In this document: positions 11,166 through 19,457 of the stretch, piece by piece
Layout of the letters: each line of letters starts with the position of its first letter
How positions within the stretch are numbered: the stretch's first letter is position 1
Assembly (NCBI RefSeq): GCF_006974105.1
Contig: NZ_CP036282.1
Span: 2,480,001-2,544,000 of the forward strand
Reading direction: 5' to 3'
DNA: 64,000 nucleotides
Source: Rhodoferax aquaticus
GTDB lineage: Bacteria > Pseudomonadota > Gammaproteobacteria > Burkholderiales > Burkholderiaceae_C
The notes under the pieces: model-generated
Told to the model about the DNA's origin: nothing
The model's input: the letters and a program-made list of their open reading frames with translations, nothing else
Databases searched by the model: none
Made by a program: the position numbers and the translations under genes

Positions 11166-12221
11166 CTACCGATTCACGCGCGACGGTTGGGCGTCAAGCC
11201 CATCGCCGTGATTGTATCCTAGCCCCCAAGAAGACAGCAAATCCAAAAAATCCTTTGGCGGAAGTGACTCAAACACCAAAGGGCCCCCCGTAACTGGATG
11301 GATAAATGCTAACCGACAGGCATGTAACGCTTGCCGTTGAATGCCGTTGCAATGCCCCCCATAGACCGTGTCACCGATGAGAGGATGCTTAATCTGCGCC
11401 ATGTGCAACCGAATCTGGTGCGTGCGTCCGGTGTGAAGAAAACACCGAACAAAACAACCGTCAGCATGATTTCCCAAGAAAACAAAATCCGTTTTTGCCG
11501 CCTTGCCGGCATTTTTTTCCAGATCGACGACGGCCATGCGAAGTCTATTTCTTGGATCTCGGCCAATGGGCGCATTGACTGATACGGAGCCAACGCCTGT
11601 CCACGGATTGTGACCCACTGCCAAGTATTGCCGACTTACCTCTCGGGCCGCTATGGCTGCGACAAGGGAGTCCATAACGAGCCGCGACCGGGCAACCACC
11701 ATCAAACCGCTCGTGTCTTTATCAAGACGATGAACAATCCCCGCTCTTGGGACCGCCATGAATACTTTGTTGTGGGCCAACAAGCCATTGAGCAAGGTCC
11801 CGCTCCAGTTTCCCGGCGCAGGGTGGACAACGAGCCCGGCGGGTTTGTTAATCACCAATATATGCTCGTCCTCGAACACAACATCGAGACCAATGGCTTC
11901 AGGTTGGAATGCTTGGCTCTGGGGTGTGGGCCGTAGCTCAACCGCAATACGATCACCGATTTTTACTTTTGATGCCGCCTTGCTTGCCACACGACCGTTT
12001 AAAGACACATGCCCCTGTTCAACGAGCTGTTGAAGATAGCTTCGAGAAAATTCAGGCACTACGTCTACCAACGCGCGATCAAGGCGCACACCGTGCTGCA
12101 TTTCGGCGGCAATGGCAGTGCGCCACTCCACTTCAGCGAGGGCATCGCCTCCGTCTTCGGCATCGGGTTCATCGAGGAGCGTCGATATAATGATTTCGGT
12201 CTGATTCAAGAAGGTTTCCAA
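11166..12221 (-). CDS. rluD: 23S rRNA pseudouridine synthase RluD
   Basis: RluD makes pseudouridines 1911, 1915 and 1917 in helix 69 of 23S rRNA. An S4 domain (RLDRALVDVVPEFSRSYLQQL) and the RluA-type catalytic domain with HRLDKDTSGLMV are clear, as are HPAPGNWSGTLLNGL and RTHQIRLHMA. The start is uncertain. The frame opens at TTG 12219-12221, two bases from the bamD ATG on the other strand, but a GTG further in (before EWRTAIAAEMQ) would remove a poorly conserved N-terminal stretch. Divergent pairing with bamD is conserved widely, including in E. coli. Confidence 0.94.
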   Translation of the reverse strand: METFLNQTEIIISTLLDEPDAEDGGDALAEVEWRTAIAAEMQHGVRLDRALVDVVPEFSRSYLQQLVEQGHVSLNGRVASKAASKVKIGDRIAVELRPTPQSQAFQPEAIGLDVVFEDEHILVINKPAGLVVHPAPGNWSGTLLNGLLAHNKVFMAVPRAGIVHRLDKDTSGLMVVARSRLVMDSLVAAIAAREVSRQYLAVGHNPWTGVGSVSVNAPIGRDPRNRLRMAVVDLEKNAGKAAKTDFVFLGNHADGCFVRCFLHTGRTHQIRLHMAQIKHPLIGDTVYGGHCNGIQRQALHACRLAFIHPVTGGPLVFESLPPKDFLDLLSSWGLGYNHGDGLDAQPSRVNR

Positions 12222-12223
12222 TA

Positions 12224-13027
12224 ATGCGTCGAGTTAAATTATCGGTCGTTTGTACATCGTTGGTGGCGACCACCCTATTGCTCGTCGGTTGCAACACTAC
12301 TCCGGTCGACAAAACGGCCAATATGAGTCCCAACGCTTTGTATGCAGATGCAAAAGACGAAATGTCGTCAGGGCAGTGGGAAAAAGCGGTGCCCTTGCTT
12401 GAGAAACTCGAGGCCAAAGCGGCAGGTACGCCACTGGCACAGCAGGCCCAATTGGATAAGGCGTATGCGCACTACAAAGCAGCGGAACCCGCCCTCGCAC
12501 TCGCCACTTTAGACCGATTCATGAGGTTGCACCCAGCGAGCCCTGCAATGGACTATGCGCTCTACCTAAAGGGCATCACAACTTTCAATGACAATTTGGG
12601 TGTTTTCTCTTCATTCACGCGCCAAGATCTAGCTGAGCGCGATCAGAAAGCTGCCAAAGAGTCATTTGAGTCATTCAAAGAACTCGTAGCCCGTTTTCCT
12701 GACTCTCGCTATGCGCCCGACGCACAGCAGCGCATGGGCTACATCGTCAATTCTCTTGCGCAATATGAGGTTTACGTCGCTCGCTATTACTTTAAGCGGG
12801 GTGCTTACTTAGCAGCAATAAACCGAGCCCAACTCACGGTTGCAGACTATCGAGATGTGCCAGCCACCGAAGAGGCTTTGTTCATCATTTATAAATCATA
12901 CGAAGCTCTGGGGCTTGCACAACTCCGCGATGACTCTAAGCGTGTCCTTGAAAAAAACTACCCGAACTCCGAGTTCTTAGTGCGTGGCTACAGGCCTAAC
13001 ACTGATCCTTGGTGGAAGATTTGGTAA
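12224..13027 (+). CDS. bamD: Outer membrane assembly lipoprotein BamD
   Basis: BamD (ComL/YfiO) is the essential lipoprotein partner of BamA in outer-membrane protein insertion. A lipoprotein signal ends in LLLVGCNTT (Cys at about residue 23). Five TPR-like helical repeats follow, including LYADAKDEMSSGQWEKAV, YAHYKAAEPALALATLDRF and YVARYYFKRGAYLAAINR, with the FPDSRYAPDAQQRMGYI core. A site resembling AAGAAGG lies about 10 bases before the ATG. Its last 32 bases overlap the 3' end of the convergent dinG gene. Confidence 0.96.
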   Translation: MRRVKLSVVCTSLVATTLLLVGCNTTPVDKTANMSPNALYADAKDEMSSGQWEKAVPLLEKLEAKAAGTPLAQQAQLDKAYAHYKAAEPALALATLDRFMRLHPASPAMDYALYLKGITTFNDNLGVFSSFTRQDLAERDQKAAKESFESFKELVARFPDSRYAPDAQQRMGYIVNSLAQYEVYVARYYFKRGAYLAAINRAQLTVADYRDVPATEEALFIIYKSYEALGLAQLRDDSKRVLEKNYPNSEFLVRGYRPNTDPWWKIW

Positions 13028-14999
13028 GCCTGAGGAGTTCGGTGTCAAACTCTTCTTGACTTGTCAGCACCCGCATCGCGGGGAGCGCCGCAAGAATTTT
13101 CTTCCCGTATCCCATCGACAAAAGGCGAGTATCACAAATCGCCAGAACACCTTGATCTTGTTCCGACCGGATGAGACGCCCCGCACCTTGCATTAAGCCC
13201 ATGATCGCATTGGGCAAATGCAGTTCTTTGAACGCATTTTTTCCTGAATTTTCGATCTGCAACCCTCTTGCTTGAACCAGGGGATCGTCAGGAGGAGCAA
13301 AGGGAAGCTTGTCAATCACCAGCAACTGCAAGGCGTCACCAACGACGTCTACGCCCTCCCAAAACGAGACAGATGCAACTAGTATGTACGCACTACCGCC
13401 GCTGCCTAGCTGGGAAAATTGATGTAGCAATTCGTGCTTAGGTGCTTGACCTTGAACCAAAATCTTCATCGACGAATCACTGAGGAAATAGGCTTCCAGC
13501 CCTCGCGCAACCGTCCGCATGGAATGCAGAGTAGTGGTCAATACCAACGTTCTTCCACCGAGCACCTCTGCCGACTGCGCTACAAAACGCGCGACTGATG
13601 CGCCATGCTGCGCTTCGTTGGGTTTTGGAAAGTATGGTGGAACAAACAACGCAGCTTGTTTGGAGAAGTCAAACGGACTCTCTACCCTCAGTGTCCGTGC
13701 TCCTTCAAGGCCGCAGGTTTTGGTAAACATGGATAACTGTTGATCCACACCTAAGGTCGCCGACGTAAATATCCATGATTGGCGTCGCCCACCAATATCA
13801 GCCGCTTGATCCATGCGCTGCAGCAAGAACTGACGAATAGTCAACGGTGCTTGGTTTAGGCTGATGCCGCCACCACACTCAAGCCAACGCGTTGTATCCT
13901 CTTCGGCGCAATTGGAAAACAGGGCAGTCAACGCCAACAGCCGCTTCGCCCGTTCCGCCAAAGCCCTAAGCTCAACCGACCTTTCTGCATGCTTTGATAG
14001 AGCGTCGAAGGCAGACTTCAGACTGTCGCATAAACCTTGAAGACCCGCCGTCCATTGCTCCAAAGAAACTCCCTCAGGCGCATTGCCTGACCAAGTACGT
14101 CGAAGACCGCCCGCCCCTCTTCCGGCGCTAGCAATGAGCTTTTCAACTTCGCGCCTTATATCCAACGCGCAGAGTGACCAGCTCTCGGCACTTGGCGCCG
14201 ATTTGTTGCCCTCCTGAGCAAGCTCACGAGAAAATGTAAGCAGTTGATGGCTACTCAAACGGGTTCCGATGAACTGCACCCCTACGTCGTTGAGATGATG
14301 CGCTTCGTCAAACACAACTGCCTGAACCGTTGGCAAAAGCTCAGCAACACCTGAATCGCGGACCTTGCTATCGGCGAAGAATAAATGGTGATTGATCACC
14401 ACCAAATCAGACTCTAGAGCACGCTTCCTAGCGAGGTTGACATAGCAGGCTTGCCAAGCTTGGCACCGGGACCCAACACAGTTGTCGCGCGTCGAACTAA
14501 CCAATGGAAGCACTTCAGAGTCCTCTGACAGCGCTTGTATTTCTGACAGGTCTCCGGCACGCGTGGTCTGACTCCAGAGCTCTATCTTCGCAAGAAGAGC
14601 AAGTATTCGGGGCTCCAAAGGTGAACTTGCCTCTCGGGCCAGTCTCAGTCGATGCAAACAGAGGTATGAAGAGCGCCCCTTGAGGATGGCCGTCTTGGTG
14701 GGCAAGGCCAACACATCCAAGAGACCTGGAATGTCCCGGGAGAACAATTGTTCCTGAAGCGTTTTTGTGGCAGTCGACACCAAAACCCGCTCGCCACTCA
14801 TCAGCAGCGGGACAAGATAAGCAAACGTCTTGCCGGTGCCCGTTCCAGCTTGTACAACCAAACGCTCCCCAGAAACGAGCGCCTCAGCAATAGCTTGCGC
14901 CATTTGTGTCTGTCCAGCACGTGGTCTGTAGCTCGCGATACGACGCTGCAAGGCGCCACCCGTAGCAAAGGTGCCACCCACTAAGGCCAATAGATCCAT
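12996..14999 (-). CDS. ATP-dependent DNA helicase, DinG/YoaA (XPD-like) family
   Basis: This is a superfamily 2 iron-sulfur helicase that unwinds DNA 5' to 3' and resolves damage intermediates. Motif I is GTGTGKTFAYLVP (about residues 52-64), motif II is VFDEAHHLND, and motif VI is MGLMQGAGRLIRSEQDQG. Between motifs I and II, cysteines in SYLCLHR and in DNCVGSRCQAWQACYV are spaced as the four [4Fe-4S] ligands. Length 667 fits the YoaA-like branch. It converges on bamD with a 32-base overlap of coding ends. Confidence 0.93.
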   Translation of the reverse strand: MDLLALVGGTFATGGALQRRIASYRPRAGQTQMAQAIAEALVSGERLVVQAGTGTGKTFAYLVPLLMSGERVLVSTATKTLQEQLFSRDIPGLLDVLALPTKTAILKGRSSYLCLHRLRLAREASSPLEPRILALLAKIELWSQTTRAGDLSEIQALSEDSEVLPLVSSTRDNCVGSRCQAWQACYVNLARKRALESDLVVINHHLFFADSKVRDSGVAELLPTVQAVVFDEAHHLNDVGVQFIGTRLSSHQLLTFSRELAQEGNKSAPSAESWSLCALDIRREVEKLIASAGRGAGGLRRTWSGNAPEGVSLEQWTAGLQGLCDSLKSAFDALSKHAERSVELRALAERAKRLLALTALFSNCAEEDTTRWLECGGGISLNQAPLTIRQFLLQRMDQAADIGGRRQSWIFTSATLGVDQQLSMFTKTCGLEGARTLRVESPFDFSKQAALFVPPYFPKPNEAQHGASVARFVAQSAEVLGGRTLVLTTTLHSMRTVARGLEAYFLSDSSMKILVQGQAPKHELLHQFSQLGSGGSAYILVASVSFWEGVDVVGDALQLLVIDKLPFAPPDDPLVQARGLQIENSGKNAFKELHLPNAIMGLMQGAGRLIRSEQDQGVLAICDTRLLSMGYGKKILAALPAMRVLTSQEEFDTELLRLTKSSTKDQC

Positions 15000-15001
15000 C
15001 G

Positions 15002-15205
15002 CTATGCTGGCTCTTTGGGGGTCAAAGCTTGTTGCAATTGGGCAATATGGTCACGCAGCGCTAGGCGACGCTTCTTCAGTCGACGCAGCGTGAGTTCATC
15101 AACGGAGGTCTCCAAAGCCAGACGATCAACCATTGCATTGAGGTCAGCATGCTCAATGGTGAGCTCAATCAGCCGCCGTTGCGGAAAATGCAGATTAGCT
15201 TCCAA
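15002..15205 (-). CDS. Small DUF465/YdcH-family protein
   Basis: A 67-residue, highly charged, mostly helical protein with the pattern of the DUF465 (YdcH) family: HADLNAMVDRLALETSVDEL followed by LRRLKKRRLALRDHIAQLQQ. It is likely a short coiled coil. Its function is not established. The start is TTG at 15203-15205 with no nearby ATG. It is two bases upstream of the dinG-like gene and probably shares its transcript. Confidence 0.85.
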   Translation of the reverse strand: MEANLHFPQRRLIELTIEHADLNAMVDRLALETSVDELTLRRLKKRRLALRDHIAQLQQALTPKEPA

Positions 15206-15313
15206 GAGTGTGTATCAGAATGTACGTTGGTAAATAGGTCAAAGACAAGCCCACTTCACTCGATAATACGACCAAGCAGCCTTTGCCAATAGATTCGATG
15301 AAATAAACACCCC

Positions 15314-16075
15314 ATGTCCACTGGTTACCGACTCACTGCATCCACCGGCATCCACAAGGGCGACCGCGAGTACCAACAAGACCAAGTTGCGCTGATCAAG
15401 CATCCGCGCGACAACGGCTGTATTTTGGCCATTATTGCCGATGGTATGGGAGGCCGAAGCGGGGGGCGCAAAGCTTCCGACCAAGTCATGCTAACAGCAC
15501 GGCAACTGTTTGAGCGCTATGACCCCAACACAGATGACGCAACGTCGACTCTCAAGCAGATTGTGCAAGAAGCGCACCTCGTCATTAAGCTGACAGCAAT
15601 CTCTTCTGAAGAAGAACCTCACAGCACCCTGGCGGCTTTTTTAATCAATCCAGGTGGCGACTGTCATTGGGCGCACACTGGGGACTCGCGCATCTACCAT
15701 TACAACGGTAATAAGTTCATCAAGCGCACCATGGACCACTCCTACGTGCAAGCCTTGGTCAATCGTGGCGAGATCACAGAGGCGCAGGCGGCTGTACATC
15801 CCCAAGCCAATATTTTGATGGGCTGCTTAGGTACGGAGAATGATCCACCGGTGGATTTTCACTTCATTCCGCAGCTTAGGCCTGGCGATGTCCTGATGAC
15901 CTGCAGCGATGGGGTGTGGCACTATTTCAACAATGGAGAAATTGGATCGGTGTTGTCCAGTCTCTCAGCCCGAGAAGCGACAGAGTTCCTGATCGAGAAA
16001 GCAAGGGCTCGCGGTCAAGGCACGGGTGACAATCTGTCACTGGTGGTGGTTAAATTAGAACCTCTAGGCACCTAA
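15314..16075 (+). CDS. PP2C-family Ser/Thr protein phosphatase
   Basis: A metal-dependent protein phosphatase that would remove phosphate from Ser/Thr residues. Conserved metal-site motifs are all visible: DREYQQDQV near the N-terminus, IADGMGGRSGG, HTGDSRIYHY, CSDGVWHYF, and GTGDNLSLVVV at the C-terminus. Length 253 corresponds to a bare catalytic domain with no membrane segment. No Ser/Thr kinase or FHA protein is in the window, so its partner is unknown. It is divergent from the DUF465 gene; the 108 bases between them must hold both promoters. Confidence 0.93.
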   Translation: MSTGYRLTASTGIHKGDREYQQDQVALIKHPRDNGCILAIIADGMGGRSGGRKASDQVMLTARQLFERYDPNTDDATSTLKQIVQEAHLVIKLTAISSEEEPHSTLAAFLINPGGDCHWAHTGDSRIYHYNGNKFIKRTMDHSYVQALVNRGEITEAQAAVHPQANILMGCLGTENDPPVDFHFIPQLRPGDVLMTCSDGVWHYFNNGEIGSVLSSLSAREATEFLIEKARARGQGTGDNLSLVVVKLEPLGT

Positions 16076-16121
16076 GCGGCACCTTTCGCCTACCAAATGG
16101 TAGCAAGCCGCCCCCACCCGT

Positions 16122-16715
16122 TTAAGGTGGTACAGGGAGTGGGGCTACTGAGCTAGGTGCTGCCTCTAACCGCTCGTCTCGTGCCCGTTTCTTCTCTTGG
16201 GCTTCGAGCAGCTTTTTTTGATAAGCGGCTCGGTTCATCGCTTGTGTGTCCGGACTTATCTCCATATGAGTACTAGCCTTTTCGGGCGAAACTCCACCTG
16301 AAGTTGGACCCGGTGCCAGGGGTGACTTAGCCGGCGCGTCTACGGCAGGGCGAGTAGGTTCTGATGCAACTTTGGCATCGGCGGCTGCACGTTCTACCAA
16401 ACGTCTTTCAAGGCGTTGTTTCTGTGCCTTAGCATTCTGTTGTCGCACGATGTCATTGAGAGATACTTCTTCACGCCGGAGCACCGCTAGATCGGCTATG
16501 CGCTTGAGTCGTACTTCATTCTCACAGGCCATGACGACGAACTTGGCTTTGCACGCCAGGTCGGCTGCATCGTATTTAGCATTGGTTTCGTTACGTACAG
16601 CTTCGATGCGCGTGCGTTCTGTGCTTATGTCGGCCTCAGTCCACTCTGATGGGGTTTGCGCATGCGCGCCCATTTGCACAAGGCCCAGCATCAATAAAAG
16701 CGCTTGACGCTTCAT
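16122..16715 (-). CDS. Secreted hypothetical protein, coiled coil
   Basis: Not recognised as a named family, though short secreted proteins of this look occur in Comamonadaceae. It has a signal peptide (MKRQALLLMLGLVQMGAHAQ), then a helical region with two cysteines (ADLACKAKFVVMACENEVR) and many Arg/Glu/Lys (about residues 75-115), and a Pro/Ala-rich C-terminus. It is probably periplasmic. Its ATG overlaps the zapE stop (ATGA at 16712-16715), so it is likely translated together with zapE. Confidence 0.75.
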   Translation of the reverse strand: MKRQALLLMLGLVQMGAHAQTPSEWTEADISTERTRIEAVRNETNAKYDAADLACKAKFVVMACENEVRLKRIADLAVLRREEVSLNDIVRQQNAKAQKQRLERRLVERAAADAKVASEPTRPAVDAPAKSPLAPGPTSGGVSPEKASTHMEISPDTQAMNRAAYQKKLLEAQEKKRARDERLEAAPSSVAPLPVPP

Positions 16716-17809
16716 GTAAGTCGGGTATCCACTGTGCGACGCTCTTGCGCCAAAAACTCTTTCGAACGCATTTCATTGAGCCGAGACACGGTACGCGGGA
16801 ACTCGTGCGACATTGGGCCCTCGGTGTACAACAGCTCAGGCGCTACTGCCGCCGACATGATAAGTTTTACCTTGCGGTCGTACAAAACATCAACTAACCA
16901 AGTGAAACGTCTAGCTTCTGAAGCCATGCGTACGGGCATGTGCGGTACATCGCTCAAGAGGACGGTGTGAAACCGCGATGCTATTTCCAAATAGTCGTTT
17001 TGTGACCGAGGACCACCGCACAGACCTTTGAAATCGAACCACACCACGCCACCGGCTAAACGCCTCGCATAGATGGTGCGGGCTTCGATATGCAACACGG
17101 GTGCTTCTTCGTGTGCCTCAGCCAAAGCACTAAACGCGGCTTCCATGGCTGTATCAGCTTCAACACCACAGGGCGTGTGGTACAGGTTTACGGCTTCTAA
17201 GGTCCTTCGGCGGTAATCCGTACCGTTGTCAACACTTAAAACATCCATACGGTCGTTTAAAAGCGCTATGGCAGGTAGTATGCGATCCCGGTGCATACCA
17301 CCGGGATACAAGTTATCAGGTTTGAAGTTGGACGTAGTGACTAGCCCCACGCCGTTATCGAAAAGCGCAGACAACAGGCGGTGCAGGATCATGGCGTCAG
17401 TGATATCCGCCACATGGAACTCGTCAAAGCAAATCAAACGGTAACGGACTGCCATACGTTTGGCAAGTTCGTCCAGAGGGTTCACCGTGCCCTGAAGGTC
17501 AGACAACTCTCGGTGCACCTCGCGCATGAACTCATGAAAATGAAGACGAGTTTTCCGCTTGAGGGGAACTGCGTTGTAAAAACAATCCATGAGAAAGCTC
17601 TTACCGCGCCCTACCCCTCCATACATGTAAACCCCGCGTGGAATGGGGGGGCGATTGAGAAGCTTCTTAAGCGCGTTAGAGCGCTTTTCTTTATAAGCCG
17701 CCCACTCTGTAGCACAGCGTTCCAAGGCCTCGACCGCTAGCAGCTGGGCCGGGTCTGCGGTGTACCCGCGCGCGCGCAGCTCAGCTTCATAGATTTGTTT
17801 AACGCTCAA
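16712..17809 (-). CDS. zapE: Cell division AAA+ ATPase ZapE (AFG1-like)
   Basis: ZapE is a peripheral ATPase associated with the Z ring that destabilises FtsZ polymers; its mitochondrial relative is AFG1/LACE1. Walker A is in GGVGRGKSFLMDCFY (about residues 64-78) and Walker B in ICFDEFHVADITDAMIL; TTSNFKPDNLYPGG is a typical sensor-1 region. Length 365 is normal. The start is TTG at 17807-17809 preceded by AAGGTGAG; no ATG is suitable. The 80 bases upstream, towards lpdA, hold a dispersed repeat. Confidence 0.95.
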   Translation of the reverse strand: MSVKQIYEAELRARGYTADPAQLLAVEALERCATEWAAYKEKRSNALKKLLNRPPIPRGVYMYGGVGRGKSFLMDCFYNAVPLKRKTRLHFHEFMREVHRELSDLQGTVNPLDELAKRMAVRYRLICFDEFHVADITDAMILHRLLSALFDNGVGLVTTSNFKPDNLYPGGMHRDRILPAIALLNDRMDVLSVDNGTDYRRRTLEAVNLYHTPCGVEADTAMEAAFSALAEAHEEAPVLHIEARTIYARRLAGGVVWFDFKGLCGGPRSQNDYLEIASRFHTVLLSDVPHMPVRMASEARRFTWLVDVLYDRKVKLIMSAAVAPELLYTEGPMSHEFPRTVSRLNEMRSKEFLAQERRTVDTRLT

Positions 17810-17824
17810 AACTCACCTTCGTCA

Positions 17825-17884
17825 ATGCTACGAAATAGATAGCTGTCTGCGCATATCCGACGGGCGGTATACGCCTATTTATCC
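17825..17884. repeat. Dispersed Comamonadaceae-type intergenic repeat
   Basis: The stretch between zapE and lpdA reads ATGCTACGAAATAGATAGCT, then GTCTGCGCATATCCGACGGG and a short tail. This layout (GCTAC-A/T-rich-AGCT, then GCGCA, then a CCTATTT-like end) resembles a short repeat found between genes in Rhodoferax, Acidovorax and relatives. A related copy is at 43532-43595. Recognition is from memory and by eye. Confidence 0.5.
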
Positions 17885-17889
17885 CAAAA

Positions 17890-19317
17890 TCAGAAGTTCA
17901 GCGTACGCTTATCAACCGCCAATGCAGCTTCCTTGGTGGCTTCACTCAAGGAGGGGTGTGCATGGCAGATGCGGGCGATGTCTTCCGCACTGGCCTTGAA
18001 CTCCATGGCCACCACGGCTTCTGAGATCAACTCGGAGGCTTGTGGTCCGACGATGTGAACGCCCAGAATCTCATCGGTCTTGGCGTCAGCCAGAAACTTC
18101 ACGAAACCGGTGGTGTCGCCCAAAGCCCGTGCGCGGCCATTCGCCAGGAAGGGGAATTGACCCGCCTTGTAGGCGACGCCATCCGCCTTGAGCTGCTGTT
18201 CAGTACGGCCAACCCATGCGATTTCGGGGCTGGTGTAAATGACCCAAGGGATGGTGTTGAAGTTCACGTGACCGTGTTGACCGGCAATGCGCTCCGCCAC
18301 GGCAACGCCCTCCTCTTCCGCCTTGTGCGCCAACATCGGGCCGCGCACCACGTCGCCCACCGCCCAGACACCGGGCAGGTTGGTTTTGCAGTCAGCGTCC
18401 ACCACGATGGCGCCGCGCTCGTCCAGCGCCAAGCCCACCGCCTCGGTGTTCAGACCGATGGTGTTGGGCACGCGGCCAATGGAAATGATGAGCTTGTCAA
18501 CATCCAGTGTTTGCGCTTCACCCTTGGCGTTGGTGTAGGCGACGGACACGCCCTTCTTGCCGTTCTTGATCTCGCCGACCTTTACGCCCAGCTCAATCTT
18601 CAGGCCTTGCTTGGTAAACGCCTTGTGCGCTTCCTTGGCAACACCTTCATCGACTGCGCCCAAGAATACGGGCAGGCCTTCGAGAATGGTGACCTCGGAG
18701 CCCAAGCGCTTCCACACGGAACCCATTTCCAGACCAATCACGCCGGAGCCGATCAGGCCCAGCTTCTTGGGCACCGCACCGATGTTCAAAGCGCCGTCGT
18801 TGGACAAGACGTTCACTTCATCAAAAGGCGTACCGGGCAATGCGCGAGCATTGGAACCAGTGGCGATGATGATGTGCTTGCCGGTGATGGTTTCTTCCGC
18901 AGCGCCGGCCACCTTAATTTCGTAGCCACCTTCAGCGGCTTTCACGAAAGAGCCACGGCCATGGAAGAACGCAATCTTGTTCTTCTTGAACAAGTACAAG
19001 ATGCCGTCGTTGTTTTGCTTCACCACGGTGTTCTTGCGGGCAATCATCTTGGCCACATCCATGCTGACGCCCTTCACCTCAATGCCGTGCTCGGCAAAAT
19101 GGTGATTGGCGTGGTTGAAGTGCTCGGACGATTGCAGCAAAGCCTTGGAAGGAATGCAGCCTACGTTGGTACAAGTACCGCCAGGAGCGGGGCCGCCAGC
19201 GGCGTTCTTCCACTCGTCGATACAAGCCACATTGAAGCCCAGCTGGGCGGCACGGATAGCGGCAATGTAGCCACCGGGGCCACCGCCAATGACGATCACG
19301 TCAAATTGTTTGCTCAT
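17890..19317 (-). CDS. lpdA: Dihydrolipoyl dehydrogenase (E3)
   Basis: E3 reoxidises the dihydrolipoyl groups of 2-oxoacid dehydrogenases and passes electrons to NAD+. The FAD-binding [17 protein letters not shown], the redox disulfide in [16 protein letters not shown], the NAD-binding [17 protein letters not shown] and the active-site [14 protein letters not shown] are all present. There is no N-terminal lipoyl domain (475 residues), so it is the plain form. It lies downstream of sucB, making it the E3 of the 2-oxoglutarate dehydrogenase complex. Confidence 0.97.
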   Translation of the reverse strand: MSKQFDVIVIGGGPGGYIAAIRAAQLGFNVACIDEWKNAAGGPAPGGTCTNVGCIPSKALLQSSEHFNHANHHFAEHGIEVKGVSMDVAKMIARKNTVVKQNNDGILYLFKKNKIAFFHGRGSFVKAAEGGYEIKVAGAAEETITGKHIIIATGSNARALPGTPFDEVNVLSNDGALNIGAVPKKLGLIGSGVIGLEMGSVWKRLGSEVTILEGLPVFLGAVDEGVAKEAHKAFTKQGLKIELGVKVGEIKNGKKGVSVAYTNAKGEAQTLDVDKLIISIGRVPNTIGLNTEAVGLALDERGAIVVDADCKTNLPGVWAVGDVVRGPMLAHKAEEEGVAVAERIAGQHGHVNFNTIPWVIYTSPEIAWVGRTEQQLKADGVAYKAGQFPFLANGRARALGDTTGFVKFLADAKTDEILGVHIVGPQASELISEAVVAMEFKASAEDIARICHAHPSLSEATKEAALAVDKRTLNF

Positions 19318-19374
19318 GAATTTCTCGCTTCTAGTTCCAGAGATTCAGCAGGACCGCAGTGCCTGCTTCCAGAA

Positions 19375-19452
19375 ACACCGCGGAACCGGCTTTGCCGGGC
19401 CGCTGGTGTTGCCCCCTGCAAGGGGGAAGCGGCAAAGCCGCCCGGGGGTGAG
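19375..19452. repeat. GC-rich repeat with nested hairpins between sucB and lpdA
   Basis: This spacer holds successive inverted repeats: CCGGC-TTT-GCCGG, then GCCCCCTGCAAGGGGG, then GCGGC-AAA-GCCGC. The string GGAACCGGCTTTGCCGGGCC and its neighbours look like a GC-rich mosaic repeat that I recall from many Comamonadaceae intergenic regions. It separates sucB from lpdA by 140 bases and could fold in the mRNA and lower readthrough into lpdA. Confidence 0.5.
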
Positions 19453-19457
19453 CCCGA

